A stretch of 64,000 nt of DNA, taken from Streptomyces sp. R28 (GTDB lineage Bacteria > Actinomycetota > Actinomycetes > Streptomycetales > Streptomycetaceae). Positions 26,103-34,740 of the stretch are shown here, piece after piece. The stretch is taken from contig NZ_CP163439.1 in assembly GCF_041052385.1 (NCBI RefSeq), forward strand, positions 1,426,001 through 1,490,000, written 5' to 3'. How positions within the stretch are numbered: position 1 is the stretch's first letter; every line of letters begins with the position of its first letter. The notes below the pieces were generated by a model. The model worked only from the letters and a program-made list of their open reading frames with translations. It ran no database searches and was not told the origin of the DNA. A program made the translations under genes and the position numbers.

Positions 26103-26900
26103 CTACCCGAACAGGCGCCGCTGGATCTCGCGCCGGTAGTCCTCCAGGGTTCTGTCGAGGTGTGCCGCGGTGGCCTGCGCCGCCTCCTCGGGGCGTCCGT
26201 CACGGATGGCCCGGTAGATCGCCTCGTGTTCCTCGACGGCCGCCTCGGTGTTCTCGCCGAGCGTGTCATGGATACCGATGGCACTGGACTGGCGCTGCAG
26301 ACGTCGCGCGTCCCGCACGGCGCTGACGAGGAAGGTGTTGTGCGAGGCCGCGGACACGGCCGCGTGGAAGTCCTCGTCCGCCTGATTGAACACGTCGACC
26401 TGGCCGTGGACGAACCCGTGCCGGCACTGCTCCATGGCCACCTCGATGGTGCGCAGTTCCGAAGGAGTGGCGCGGGTGGCCGCCAGACTGCTGGCGGACA
26501 TCTCCTGGACCCTGCGGAACTCGAACAGCATCAGCACGTGGTCGATGTCGACGGGACGGAAGAACCCTCCCCAACGGCTGGTGATGAGCATGCCTTCGTC
26601 GTCCGCGACGAACAGGCCCCTCCCCTTATGGGCCCGTACGCGGCCCAGCGCCGAAAGGATCTTCACGGCTTCCCGCACGACCGCCCTGCTGGTGTTCAGC
26701 CTCTGGGCCAGGTCGATCTCCGTGGGCAGCCGGTCACCCGCCACCAGTCGCTCCTCGGCGATGTACTCGAGGATCCGCTCCGCCACGATCTCGTACCCGG
26801 GGCGGTAGTCACGCCGCTCGTCCGAGCCGTTCACCGCCGCGGGCGCAGCGGGAAGGGCCCGAGCCGGCAAGGCCGCTTCGATCGCTGGCGTGTCGTCCAT
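26103..26900 (-). CDS. FadR/GntR family transcriptional regulator
   Basis: GntR-type repressor of the FadR (FCD) subfamily, 265 residues from ATG 26900, which has GGGAGG upstream; an upstream start at 26960 lacks one. The winged helix spans about residues 36-100 (GYEIVAERILEYIAEE, LPTEIDLAQRLNTSRAVVREAVKIL). The all-helical FCD domain (about 115-240) contains the expected metal/ligand residues DEDFHAAVSAAS and EEHEAIYRAI. It is divergent from the fucose-type importer operon at 27282 and is the likely sugar- or aldonate-responsive regulator of that operon. Candidate operators lie in the shared 381-base gap. Confidence 0.9.
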   Translation of the reverse strand: MDDTPAIEAALPARALPAAPAAVNGSDERRDYRPGYEIVAERILEYIAEERLVAGDRLPTEIDLAQRLNTSRAVVREAVKILSALGRVRAHKGRGLFVADDEGMLITSRWGGFFRPVDIDHVLMLFEFRRVQEMSASSLAATRATPSELRTIEVAMEQCRHGFVHGQVDVFNQADEDFHAAVSAASHNTFLVSAVRDARRLQRQSSAIGIHDTLGENTEAAVEEHEAIYRAIRDGRPEEAAQATAAHLDRTLEDYRREIQRRLFG

Positions 26901-27281
26901 CTGTGCTGCCTCCCGGGTGACTGCGGCGAACGCGACTGATCGCTGTGGGGCCAACAACATCGTAGCTCAGGCGGCGAGCAATAAGTCGTACTCATTTTGC
27001 CCAAGATCAACGACGTGAGCTCTGGATTTTCGAGCACATAAATGCCCTTTAACGGCCATAACCGCGTAGGACCACTACGCCATCGCCCCGAATCCACCAA
27101 AGGAACGCCGTACACACTCTTGACGCACCCCTCGATAAGGCGGCTAATTTCTTCCACGTCAGTGGCAGCACAGCCGCCTTTTACGAGTCCGACGCCCGCC
27201 CGGGACGGCCCCGGCGTCGCCCCCATCGTCGCGCCACCTGCCCATCTGCTCGGGGCACCCGCAAACCCAGTGGAGTCACTC
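26901..27281. promoter_or_regulatory. Divergent promoter region between FadR regulator and importer operon
   Basis: Lower-GC region than its neighbours, without a gene. It holds two candidate operators: AAGTCGTACTC at 26983-26993, matching the GTNNNAC core of FadR-subfamily sites, and GCGTAG-N5-CTACGC at 27064-27080, a perfect 6-base dyad whose centre on the minus strand (TAGTGGTCCTA) is close to TNGTNNNACNA. Confidence 0.45.
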
Positions 27282-28643
27282 ATGACCGTCAACAAGCCTT
27301 CGTCCAGCCCGAAGAGAGTGCTCAGCAAGAAGCACGCGGCGTCGCTGGCCGGGTGCGCAGCCACGGTGTTGCTGACCGTGACGGCCTGTGGCGGCGGCAC
27401 GGCCGGTACGACCACCAAGGACGGCTTCGCCCAAGCACCGCAGAAGGACGGGGCGTTGACCGTCTGGGTGGACGCGACCCGTATGGAGGCCGCGAAGCTG
27501 TACCAGCAGCAACACCCCGAGGTGAAGCTGGACATCGTCAGCTACGACGGCGACGCCAACGGCTCGAACTACCTCCAGACCAAGGTCCAGCTCTTCAACC
27601 GCACCGGAAAGGGCTGGCCGGACGTCGTCTTCAGCTCCCAGAACAACGAGGCCTCCTGGGCGGTCGACGCGGGCTTCGCCGCTCCGCTCAACAAGGGCCT
27701 GATCCCCGAGTCGACCCTGGGGCAGTTCGCGAAGGGCGCCAACGACGTCTGCACGGTGGGCGGCACCGTCTACTGTCTGCGCAACGACCTCTCCCAGGCG
27801 GTGCTCTGGTACAACGCTCCGCTGTTGAAGAAGTTCGGCTACACGGTGCCGACGACCTGGGAGGAATACCAGCGACTCGGCGAGAAGGTGGCCAAGGAGC
27901 ACCCGGGTTATCTCGTGGGTGACGCGGGCGACCCCTTCACCCCCGAGATCTACCTGTGGGCGAGCAAGTGCGGCGCCAACCACATCACCGGGCCCAAGTC
28001 CGTCTCGGTGAACACCACCAGCGAGGCCTGCACCAGGATGGCCAAGCTCCTGGACGTGCTGATCAAGAACAAGTCCATGTCCATCAGCGGCGTCTTCAGC
28101 ACCGACTTCGGCAAGAACCAGGCCGACAAGGTCCTGCTCATGCCGGGCCCGGCCTGGTTCGGCGGCGCGGTCTTCAAGGACACCCTCAAGGTCCCCGCCA
28201 AGCAGATCGCGGCTGCTCCCATCCCGCAGTGGCAGGGAGACAACGCGCCGTCCACAGGCAACGTCGGCGGCGGCACCTGGCTGCTGTCCCAGCACTCCAC
28301 CCACCTGAAGGCGGCCACCGACTTCCTGAAGTGGGTCACCACCGACAACGCCTACCAGGGCGAGAAGGCCCCCGGCTTCCCGGCCTACGCGCCGGCGGCC
28401 GAGGCCTGGCTGAAGGGGCAGGCGGCTGCCGGCTACTTCGTCGGCGACCTGAGCGCGCTCTCGGACGCCTCGTCCCAGGTCTGGCCGGAGTGGGGCTCGG
28501 GCCAGTTCAGCCAGGAGGCGATCTGGGCGGCCACCATCAAGCCCGGCATCACCCAGGGCAAGTCCATCGTCTCGATGCTGCCGGCCTGGCAGGACTCCAT
28601 CGTCAAGTACGCCAAGTCCAACGGATACAAGGTCTCGCAGTGA
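27282..28643 (+). CDS. CUT1 sugar-binding lipoprotein
   Basis: Extracellular solute-binding lipoprotein (SBP_bac_1) of 453 residues. ATG 27282 has TGGAG upstream. The signal has a long charged lead (SSSPKRVLSKKHA) and lipobox VTAC with Cys36. The mature part has typical features: LTVWVDATRMEAAKLYQQQHP, DVVFSSQNN, YTVPTTWEEYQRLGEKV and a lower lobe ending in LPAWQDSIVKYA. First gene of an operon with two permeases and sugar-processing enzymes; its stop overlaps the next start (GTGA). Ligand predicted to be a fucose- or rhamnose-like sugar or glycoside from the downstream mutarotase and lactonase. Confidence 0.9.
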   Translation: MTVNKPSSSPKRVLSKKHAASLAGCAATVLLTVTACGGGTAGTTTKDGFAQAPQKDGALTVWVDATRMEAAKLYQQQHPEVKLDIVSYDGDANGSNYLQTKVQLFNRTGKGWPDVVFSSQNNEASWAVDAGFAAPLNKGLIPESTLGQFAKGANDVCTVGGTVYCLRNDLSQAVLWYNAPLLKKFGYTVPTTWEEYQRLGEKVAKEHPGYLVGDAGDPFTPEIYLWASKCGANHITGPKSVSVNTTSEACTRMAKLLDVLIKNKSMSISGVFSTDFGKNQADKVLLMPGPAWFGGAVFKDTLKVPAKQIAAAPIPQWQGDNAPSTGNVGGGTWLLSQHSTHLKAATDFLKWVTTDNAYQGEKAPGFPAYAPAAEAWLKGQAAAGYFVGDLSALSDASSQVWPEWGSGQFSQEAIWAATIKPGITQGKSIVSMLPAWQDSIVKYAKSNGYKVSQ

Positions 28644-29554
28644 CCCTCAGCCACTCCTCGTCCGGCTCCGCCCACCGGCGCCCCAGCGGCGCCGACCGGC
28701 AGAGCCGGGCCGGCATCGCCTTCGTCGCCGCCTACGTGCTCCTGCTGATCGCGTTCGGCATCCTGCCGACCGGTTACGCCGTCTACTTCGCCTTCACCGA
28801 CGCCGGTGGCACGTTCACCGGCTTCAGCAACTTCGTCACCACCGCGCAGGACTTCCGCTTCATGGACGCCGTAGGCCATGTCGCGCTGTACCTCCTGTTC
28901 TGGCTGGTCTCACTGGTGGTGTTCGTGGTGAGCCTGGCGCTGCTCCTGCACCGTCTCGCCTCCGGCGCCATCAGCAAGTCCCTGCGCTTCCTCTTCTACA
29001 TCCCCGGAGCGCTCGCCGGCGCCGCGAGTGTGCTGGTGTGGCTGTTCATGCTGGACCCGGCGGTGAGCCCGGTCAGTTCGCTGCTGGGCATGCTGGGATT
29101 CGGCACCTTCGGCGAGGTGATCGCGCCCGGCAACCTGCCCCTGCTGTTCATGATCATCGCGTTCTGGACCGGCGCGGGCGGCTGGATCGTCGTCATCTAC
29201 GGCGCGCTCAACAACATCCCCAGGGACGTCATGGAAGCCGCCCGCATCGATGGCGCGGGCGCCTGGCAGACCGCCTGGCGCGTGCAGATCCCCATGCTCC
29301 GCAAGTGGATCGTGTACATGGTGATCCTGGCCTTCGCGGGCGGCGCCCAGCTCTTCGTGGAGCCGCAGTTGCTGTCCCTCGCCAGTGTGGGCGTGGCCGG
29401 ACGCGACTACTCGCTGAACCAGTTGACGTACGACTTCGCCTTCCAGATGAACAACATCAACGGCGCCGCCGCGGTCTCGGTGGAGCTCCTGGTCGTCAGC
29501 GTGTCGGCCGCCGCCCTCTTCGTCGCACGGTCGGGGTTCTTCGATGCCGACTAA
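28640..29554 (+). CDS. CUT1 carbohydrate ABC transporter permease (MalF type)
   Basis: Inner-membrane permease of 304 residues. GTG 28640 overlaps the binding-protein stop by 4 bases. First helix after RAGIAFVAAYVLLLIAFG; cytoplasmic EAA loop reads MEAARIDGAGAWQTAWRV. Partner permease downstream is frameshifted, so the transporter may lack a complete membrane pair. No ATPase gene follows; an MsiK-like ATPase would be supplied in trans. Confidence 0.9.
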   Translation: MTLSHSSSGSAHRRPSGADRQSRAGIAFVAAYVLLLIAFGILPTGYAVYFAFTDAGGTFTGFSNFVTTAQDFRFMDAVGHVALYLLFWLVSLVVFVVSLALLLHRLASGAISKSLRFLFYIPGALAGAASVLVWLFMLDPAVSPVSSLLGMLGFGTFGEVIAPGNLPLLFMIIAFWTGAGGWIVVIYGALNNIPRDVMEAARIDGAGAWQTAWRVQIPMLRKWIVYMVILAFAGGAQLFVEPQLLSLASVGVAGRDYSLNQLTYDFAFQMNNINGAAAVSVELLVVSVSAAALFVARSGFFDAD

Positions 29555-29654
29555 GAGCCCCGAACAAAAGGGGAGCCCGGCTCGCGACGCGAGCTCCACG
29601 CCCCCTGCCGGACCGGCCGCCGCCACACCACGCACGGAACGGGAGCCAAGCGCC

Positions 29655-30567
29655 ATGAGCCGAGCGCACCACCAGGCCTCTCGGCGGCGGCGCCCACGTC
29701 CCCCGCGTCACCTCGTGCCCCGCCTGCTGACCGGCTCCGTACTGCTCGTCTTCCTGGTGTTCTTCGTGCTGCCGGTGCTGTGGCTCGTCCTCGCGGCGAC
29801 CAAGACCGACCAGCAACTCGTCCATGGCAGCCCGCTGTCCTTCGGCTCCTGGCACGCCTTCAAGGCCAACTGGGACGGCCTCACCGCGTTCCAGGACAAC
29901 GCCGTCCTGCAATGGCTCGGCAACTCCACGTTGTACGCGATGATCTCCCTCGTCATCACCCTCTGCGTGGCCGTACCGGCGGGATACGCCCTGGCCATGA
30001 CCGAGTTCCGCGGACGGCACACCCTGCTCGTCTCGACCCTCGTCGTGATGCTGATGCCGACCGCCACACTGGTGGTGCCGTTGTTCCTGGAGATCAACGC
30101 GGTGCGCCTGATCGGCACGATGTGGTCGATCATCCTGCCGTACTCGTTCTACCCGTTCGGCGTGTACCTGACGTACATCTACTTCACCACCGCCGTGCCG
30201 AAGGACCTGCTGGCGGCGGGCTCGGATGGACGGCTGCTCGGAGTTCGGCGTCTTCCGGCACATCGCGCTGCCGCTGGCGACACCGGTCATCGCGCTCGTG
30301 GGCTTCTTCAGCTTCGTCGCCAACTGGACCAACTACTTCCTGCCGTACGTGATGCTCCCCGAGAGCGACCAGATGCCGATCCAGGTCGGCGTCGGAAGCC
30401 TGCTCAGCAACGTGCCGTCCTTCAACCCGGCGGTCGGCACCCTCGCGATCGAGCGTCCGCAGCTGGCGCTGGCCACGCTGCTGGCCATCACACCGGTGCT
30501 GGTCGTCTTCCTGTTCGCCCAGCGCTTCCTGGTCAGCGGGATGCTCGCCGGAGCCACCAAGGAGTAG
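29655..30567 (+). pseudogene. CUT1 carbohydrate ABC transporter permease (MalG type), interrupted by one-base frameshift
   Basis: MalG-like permease split between two frames. The first frame (from ATG 29655 with GGGAGC upstream, or ATG 29544 overlapping the previous gene) covers helices 1-4 and ends at PKDLLAAG. The second frame resumes exactly at the EAA loop, MDGCSEFGVFRHIALPLATP, and continues to a normal C terminus (FLVSGMLAGATKE). Removing one G from GGG at 30218-30220 restores ..LLAAARMDGCS.., the family consensus. In the uncorrected frame the product would lose the EAA loop that contacts the ATPase. It could be a real recent mutation or a sequencing error; all flanking residues are well conserved. 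Confidence 0.85.
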
Positions 30568-30675
30568 GCCCCGGCCCACGGCTCCACGGCGTGACGCCCA
30601 GAGCCGGCACCCGTCCGCCCGGCCGTCGTCCCCGGCGTGCGCACCGCGCCGCCACCCCGAACGGAGATCCTTGCC

Positions 30676-32688
30676 ATGCCCTTCAGCTCTTCCGACCGCA
30701 TGTCGGGTGAGGACGCTCCGGCCCTCGTCCGACCGACCGCGCCCGAGGTCCAGGCCCGGGTGCCGGTACTCGAACCACCCGGCTGGGCCGTTGCCCAGCG
30801 GTCCCTGTTCGACCTGCTCGACCACGCCTGGCGCCGCTTCGCCCGCGACTTCACCGGCCCGGACGGCCGGCTGAACTACACCGGCCCACTCACCACCCGC
30901 GACGGTGTGGACGACTTCTACGAAGTGTTCTTCAACTGGCCCCAGCTGTATCTCCTCGGCGGCGCCGACGATCTGCTGCCCGCCAGTGAGAAGCACTGGG
31001 AGGGCGTGACCCGGCAGCTCACCGAACTGGACATGCTGCGCGATGAGTACGAACGCGGTTACGACTGGTTCCACCAGGGCGAGAGCCTGCTCCTGCTCTA
31101 TTTCCTGTGCATGGCCGCCCCTGAGCGCTGGTCCGAACGCGCCCTGCGCTTCGCCGAGTTGTACGTCGACCCGGCCAACGGCAACTACGACCCCGACCAC
31201 CGTGTCATCACCCGCCCGCACAACGGCAGCGACCCCGACCGCACGGGCCTGTTCGACGGCGACGTCTATCCCTGGCTGCAGAAGGAGGCCGAGACGTACG
31301 GCTTCCCGCTCGAGTGGATTCCCGAGGCGGACGGCGCTCCGTTCCCGCTCTCCGCGGATCCTCGTCTCGGCGCGCAGATGCGGGACCGGACAGGCATCGG
31401 CGACACCGCGGTCAACCTCGCCGCGGCCGGACTGGTCCTCAACGCCTGGATCCTGTCCGGCGAGGACCGCTACCGCGACTGGATCGTCGAGTACGTCGGC
31501 GCGTGGCGCGAGCGCACCGAGGCGAACGGCGGTCTCATCCCGGACAACGTCGGCCCGGACGGAGTCGTCGGCAGCCTGCTGGAGGACCGCTGGTACGGCG
31601 GCCACTACGGCTGGTCCTGGCCGCACGGCTGGCACAGCGTGGGCCACGCGGCCTGTGTGGCCGCGCTCGCGGCGGCCACGGTCACCGGCGACGACGACTA
31701 CCTCTCCATGGTCGCGACCTCACTCGACACCCTCATCAGACACAGCAAGGTGATGCCCCACACCGACGCGGACTCCAGCCTCCCTTCCAAGTGGGCGGCC
31801 GAACTCGGCCCCGACATCCACACACCCACGCCGCATCTGCCGTTCCGCCACAACGACTCGGGCTGGTTCGACCACAACCCGGCCACCGCGCCCGTGCCGG
31901 TGGCCCTGTGGCACCACACGGCCTCCGACGCCGACCGCGCCCGGCTGGAGGGGCTGCGCGAAACCGACGGCATCGACTGGCGCACCGTCCGGCCGTTCCG
32001 CGCCAAGGAGGAGTCCGGGCACGAGAAGGCCTGGTTCGCCTTCCTCGCCGGCGACGACCCCGGCTACCCCGAGCGGATCCTCGCCACCGCCCAGGCCCAG
32101 ATCCGCCACCGCCTGCGGCGCATCGACCGCTACCGCGACCTGGACGTACCCGAGGCCGACATCCACGTGTGGCAGCAGTCCAACCCCGTGGCCACCGAAG
32201 CCCTCGTCCAGCTCACCTGGGGCGGCCCCCAGGTGCTCTACAACGGCGGCCTGCAACAGGCCCGGCTGCGCTACCACGACGCCGAGGCCCGCCGCGCCGG
32301 CCTGCCCCCGGACGTGGCCGCACTGGTCACCTCCATCGACCCCGAAGCGACCACCGTCGAACTGGTCAACCTCTCCCCCGAGGCCGAGCGCACGGTGATC
32401 GTCCAGGCAGGCGCCTTCGCCGAGCACACCATCACCGCCGTCCGCTACACGACCTGCGAGGACGACACCTGGATCGGGGACATGTACGACTACGGCCACA
32501 CCGAGCCGGTCGTCACCGAGGCGGAGCAGGTCTGCGACGGCGCTTTCCTGACAGTCCGGCTGCCCGCGTCCACCCGCATCCGGCTCACACTGCGCCTCCG
32601 GCTGCGTGCCGGCACACCCAGCTACCGCACCCCGTTCGACACCCCGGCCGGCCGGCCCTCCCCGGGCCCGGAGGGAGAGACCGCGTGA
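30676..32688 (+). CDS. Uncharacterised cytoplasmic protein, candidate six-hairpin (alpha/alpha)-barrel enzyme
   Basis: 670 residues, no signal peptide. I do not recognise a characterised family. The body (about 40-560) is helical with aromatic-rich loops at regular intervals, as in (alpha/alpha)6-barrel glycosidases and lyases: FNWPQLYLLGGADD, YDWFHQGESLLLLYF, NGSDPDRTGLFDGDVYPW, RWYGGHYGWSWPHGWHSVGHA, FRHNDSGWFDHNPA and WQQSNPVATEALVQLTWGG. Acidic and His residues are concentrated in these loops. The last 110 residues look like a beta-sandwich (TVELVNLSPEAERTVIVQAGAF). ATG 30676 has CGGAGATCC upstream. It lies between the importer and the mutarotase; its stop overlaps the mutarotase start, so the two are coupled. 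Likely acts on the imported deoxysugar glycoside. Confidence 0.7.
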   Translation: MPFSSSDRMSGEDAPALVRPTAPEVQARVPVLEPPGWAVAQRSLFDLLDHAWRRFARDFTGPDGRLNYTGPLTTRDGVDDFYEVFFNWPQLYLLGGADDLLPASEKHWEGVTRQLTELDMLRDEYERGYDWFHQGESLLLLYFLCMAAPERWSERALRFAELYVDPANGNYDPDHRVITRPHNGSDPDRTGLFDGDVYPWLQKEAETYGFPLEWIPEADGAPFPLSADPRLGAQMRDRTGIGDTAVNLAAAGLVLNAWILSGEDRYRDWIVEYVGAWRERTEANGGLIPDNVGPDGVVGSLLEDRWYGGHYGWSWPHGWHSVGHAACVAALAAATVTGDDDYLSMVATSLDTLIRHSKVMPHTDADSSLPSKWAAELGPDIHTPTPHLPFRHNDSGWFDHNPATAPVPVALWHHTASDADRARLEGLRETDGIDWRTVRPFRAKEESGHEKAWFAFLAGDDPGYPERILATAQAQIRHRLRRIDRYRDLDVPEADIHVWQQSNPVATEALVQLTWGGPQVLYNGGLQQARLRYHDAEARRAGLPPDVAALVTSIDPEATTVELVNLSPEAERTVIVQAGAFAEHTITAVRYTTCEDDTWIGDMYDYGHTEPVVTEAEQVCDGAFLTVRLPASTRIRLTLRLRLRAGTPSYRTPFDTPAGRPSPGPEGETA

Positions 32689-33032
32689 AGCGCATCGCCC
32701 AGACCATCAGGCTCCGCCCCGAGCACCGCGCGGAGTACCTCGAACTCCACTCGGCCGTCTGGCCCGGCGTCGAAGCCGCCCTGCACCGGTCGAACATCCG
32801 CAACTACAGCATCTTCCTCCACGGCGATGCGCTGTTCGCCTACTTCGAGTACCACGGCGACGACTTCGAGGCCGACATGGCCGTCCTCGAAGCCGACCCC
32901 GAGACCCAGGAGTGGTGGAAGCTCACCGACCCCTGCCAGGAGCCCTGGCCCGACCGGGGCGACTCACGCCAGTGGACGGAACTGCCCGAGATCTGGCACC
33001 TCGACCCGCCCGGTGAGGACACCACCGTCTGA
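32685..33032 (+). CDS. L-rhamnose/L-fucose mutarotase-like protein (RhaM/DUF718 family)
   Basis: Small dimeric alpha/beta ferredoxin-like protein, 115 residues, of the RhaM family, which interconverts sugar anomers. Features: RLRPEHRAEYLELHSAVWPGVEAALHRSNIRNYSIFLHG, then FAYFEYHGDDFEADMAVLEADPETQEWW and the conserved C-terminal DPCQEPWP. Starts with GTG 32685 (GCGTGA overlap with the upstream stop), so it is translationally coupled to the unknown protein. Its presence next to a fuconolactonase-like enzyme supports L-fucose or L-rhamnose catabolism. It could equally serve L-galactose-like sugars. Confidence 0.9.
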   Translation: MKRIAQTIRLRPEHRAEYLELHSAVWPGVEAALHRSNIRNYSIFLHGDALFAYFEYHGDDFEADMAVLEADPETQEWWKLTDPCQEPWPDRGDSRQWTELPEIWHLDPPGEDTTV

Positions 33033-33073
33033 CACGGCCCCCCCCACCAGACCGACCGACTTGGAACCCGCCG

Positions 33074-33957
33074 TGACCTCCTCCCCCGCCCCCGTCCTCA
33101 TCGACGCCCACCACCACCTCTGGGACCTCGACCGACGTCCGCAGCCCTGGCTCGACGACCCCGCCCTGACATCGATCAGCCGCACCTTCACCCCCGGCGA
33201 CCTGCGCTCCACCGCGACCCATCCCATCGCGGGCCGTCACCTGCACAGCACAGTGGCCGTGCAGTGCATGCCGGACGTTCCCGAGACCGAGGACCTGCTC
33301 GCCCTCGCGGAACAGGAGCCGCTGATCGAGGCGGTGGTCGGCTGGGCAGACCTGACGTCGCCGGCGATCGGTGAGGTGCTGGACCAACTGCTCGCCGGAC
33401 CGGGCGGCGCGTATCTGCGCTCCCTGCGCCATCTCGTCCAGGGCGAGACGGACCCGGGCTGGCTGCAACGCCGGGATGTCGAGCGCGGGTTGGCGGTGGC
33501 CAGGGACCGCGGGCTTTCCTACGACGTACTGGTCCGCAGCCATCAGCTCGACCAGGCGATCAACCTGGCCGAACGCTTCCCCGACCTGCCCCAGGTACTC
33601 AACCACGCGGGCAAGCCGCACATCGCCCGACGCGAACTGGCGGACTGGCGACGTCAGGTGCAACGGCTGGCCGCACACAAGCAGGTGGCCTGCAAGGTGT
33701 CGGGACTGATCACCGAGGCCGACCACGACAGCTGGACCACCGCCGACATCCGCCCGGTGTGGGACATCCTGCTCACCGCCTTCGGCCCCGACCGCCTGAT
33801 GTTCGGCTCCGACTGGCCGGTCGCCAACCTCGCCGGCGGCTGGAACCGCTGGGCCGCCACCGTGGACGAACTGCTCACCGACTGTGCCGAGAACGAGATC
33901 CACGCGCTCCTCGCCGGCACCGCGACCGCCTTCTACCGCCTTCCCGCCTGCAGCTGA
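33074..33957 (+). CDS. Amidohydrolase family 2, L-fuconolactonase-like
   Basis: Metal-dependent (beta/alpha)8 hydrolase of 294 residues. The N-terminal IDAHHHLWDLDRRPQPWLDD is the hallmark of L-fucono-1,5-lactonases and related sugar lactonases; further motifs are VVGWADLTSP, RSLRHLVQGETDPGWL, NHAGKPHI, CKVSGLITEAD and the metal-ligand strand DRLMFGSDWPVANLAGGW. It would open the lactone formed when L-fucose is oxidised by an aldose dehydrogenase. It follows the mutarotase after 41 bases. A remnant of a second copy lies 550 bases downstream. Confidence 0.9.
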
Positions 33958-33988
33958 CCGTCGGCGCTCGTGCTGAAGGAACCAAGGC

Positions 33989-34480
33989 GTGATCGGCGCG
34001 ATCGGCGCCGGCATGAACCAGTCGGCCATGCTCGCCCGCTTCCTGCGCGAAACCGCCGCCGACGTCGTCATGCTCGCCGGGCGCTACACCCTCCTCGACC
34101 AGTCCGCGCTCGACGACGTCCTGCCCGCCGCACGGGAACTCGGCAAGAGCGTCGTCGCAGTCGGCGTCTTCAACTCCGGCCTGCTCTCCCGCGACCGGCC
34201 CACCGAGGGCATGAAATACGACTACCGGGACGCCCCGCCGGCTCTGGTCGCCCGTGCTCGGGCGATCGCAGAGGTCTGCGAGGCGCACGGGACCACCCTG
34301 CCCGCCGCCGCCATCGCCTTCCCCCACACGCATCCCAGCACCGTCAACGTCACCCTCGGCATGCGCGACCGCGCACAAGTGACACAGAACGCGGAACTCC
34401 AGCGAAGCGCCGTACCCCGGGCGCTCTGGGACGACCTCCGGTGCCAAGGGCTGATCAGGCCCGACGTCCCCACCACATGA
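33989..34480 (+). pseudogene. Aldo-keto reductase (L-fucose / D-threo-aldose dehydrogenase type), N-terminal half missing
   Basis: 163 residues matching only the C-terminal half of L-fucose/D-threo-aldose 1-dehydrogenases: IGAGMNQSAMLARFLRE, DVVMLAGRYTLLDQSA, GVFNSGLLSRDRP, and the LRAIAEVCEAHGTTLPAAAIAF helix. Full members are about 310-330 residues; the barrel half with the catalytic Asp, Tyr, Lys and His is absent. The GTG at 33989 has AAGGA upstream and could in principle be translated, but the product would not be active. The cluster therefore lacks the oxidation step that should feed the lactonase, unless supplied elsewhere. Confidence 0.8.
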
Positions 34481-34507
34481 GGACGGCACTCGCGAGGGGA
34501 GTTCCCG

Positions 34508-34630
34508 ATGCCGCTGATCGACAAGGAGGACCACCACAGGGCAGCCACCGTGGACGAACTGATCCACGACCTCGTAGAGGACACGATCCACGCGCTCCCG
34601 GCCAGAGCCACGACCGCCTTGTCCTCGGGA
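34508..34630 (+). pseudogene. Internally deleted remnant of a second fuconolactonase-like gene
   Basis: A good ribosome site (AGGGGAG) and ATG start MPLID..HH, the usual opening of these lactonases, but after about 11 codons the sequence jumps to RAATVDELIHDLVEDTIHALPARATTALS, which matches the C terminus of the intact enzyme (WAATVDELLTDCAENEIHALLAGTATAFY). At DNA level 34541-34620 aligns without gaps to 33853-33932, with long identical blocks (ACCGTGGACGAACTG; GATCCACGCGCTC). About 250 codons of the middle are gone. Confidence 0.7.
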
Positions 34631-34740
34631 CGCTCAAAGGCCGGGGGCGATGAAGATCCGCGTCAACCACACTCACAACACCCCCGGAGCCGCCGTATGA
34701 ATGCTTTCCCGACCGTCCGAACCAGCAGGAGGGGCAGACG

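Noticed and set aside
33989..34480. The aldo-keto reductase fragment as a functional small enzyme
   Set aside because: The half with the catalytic Tyr, Lys, Asp and His is missing, so it is listed as a pseudogene.
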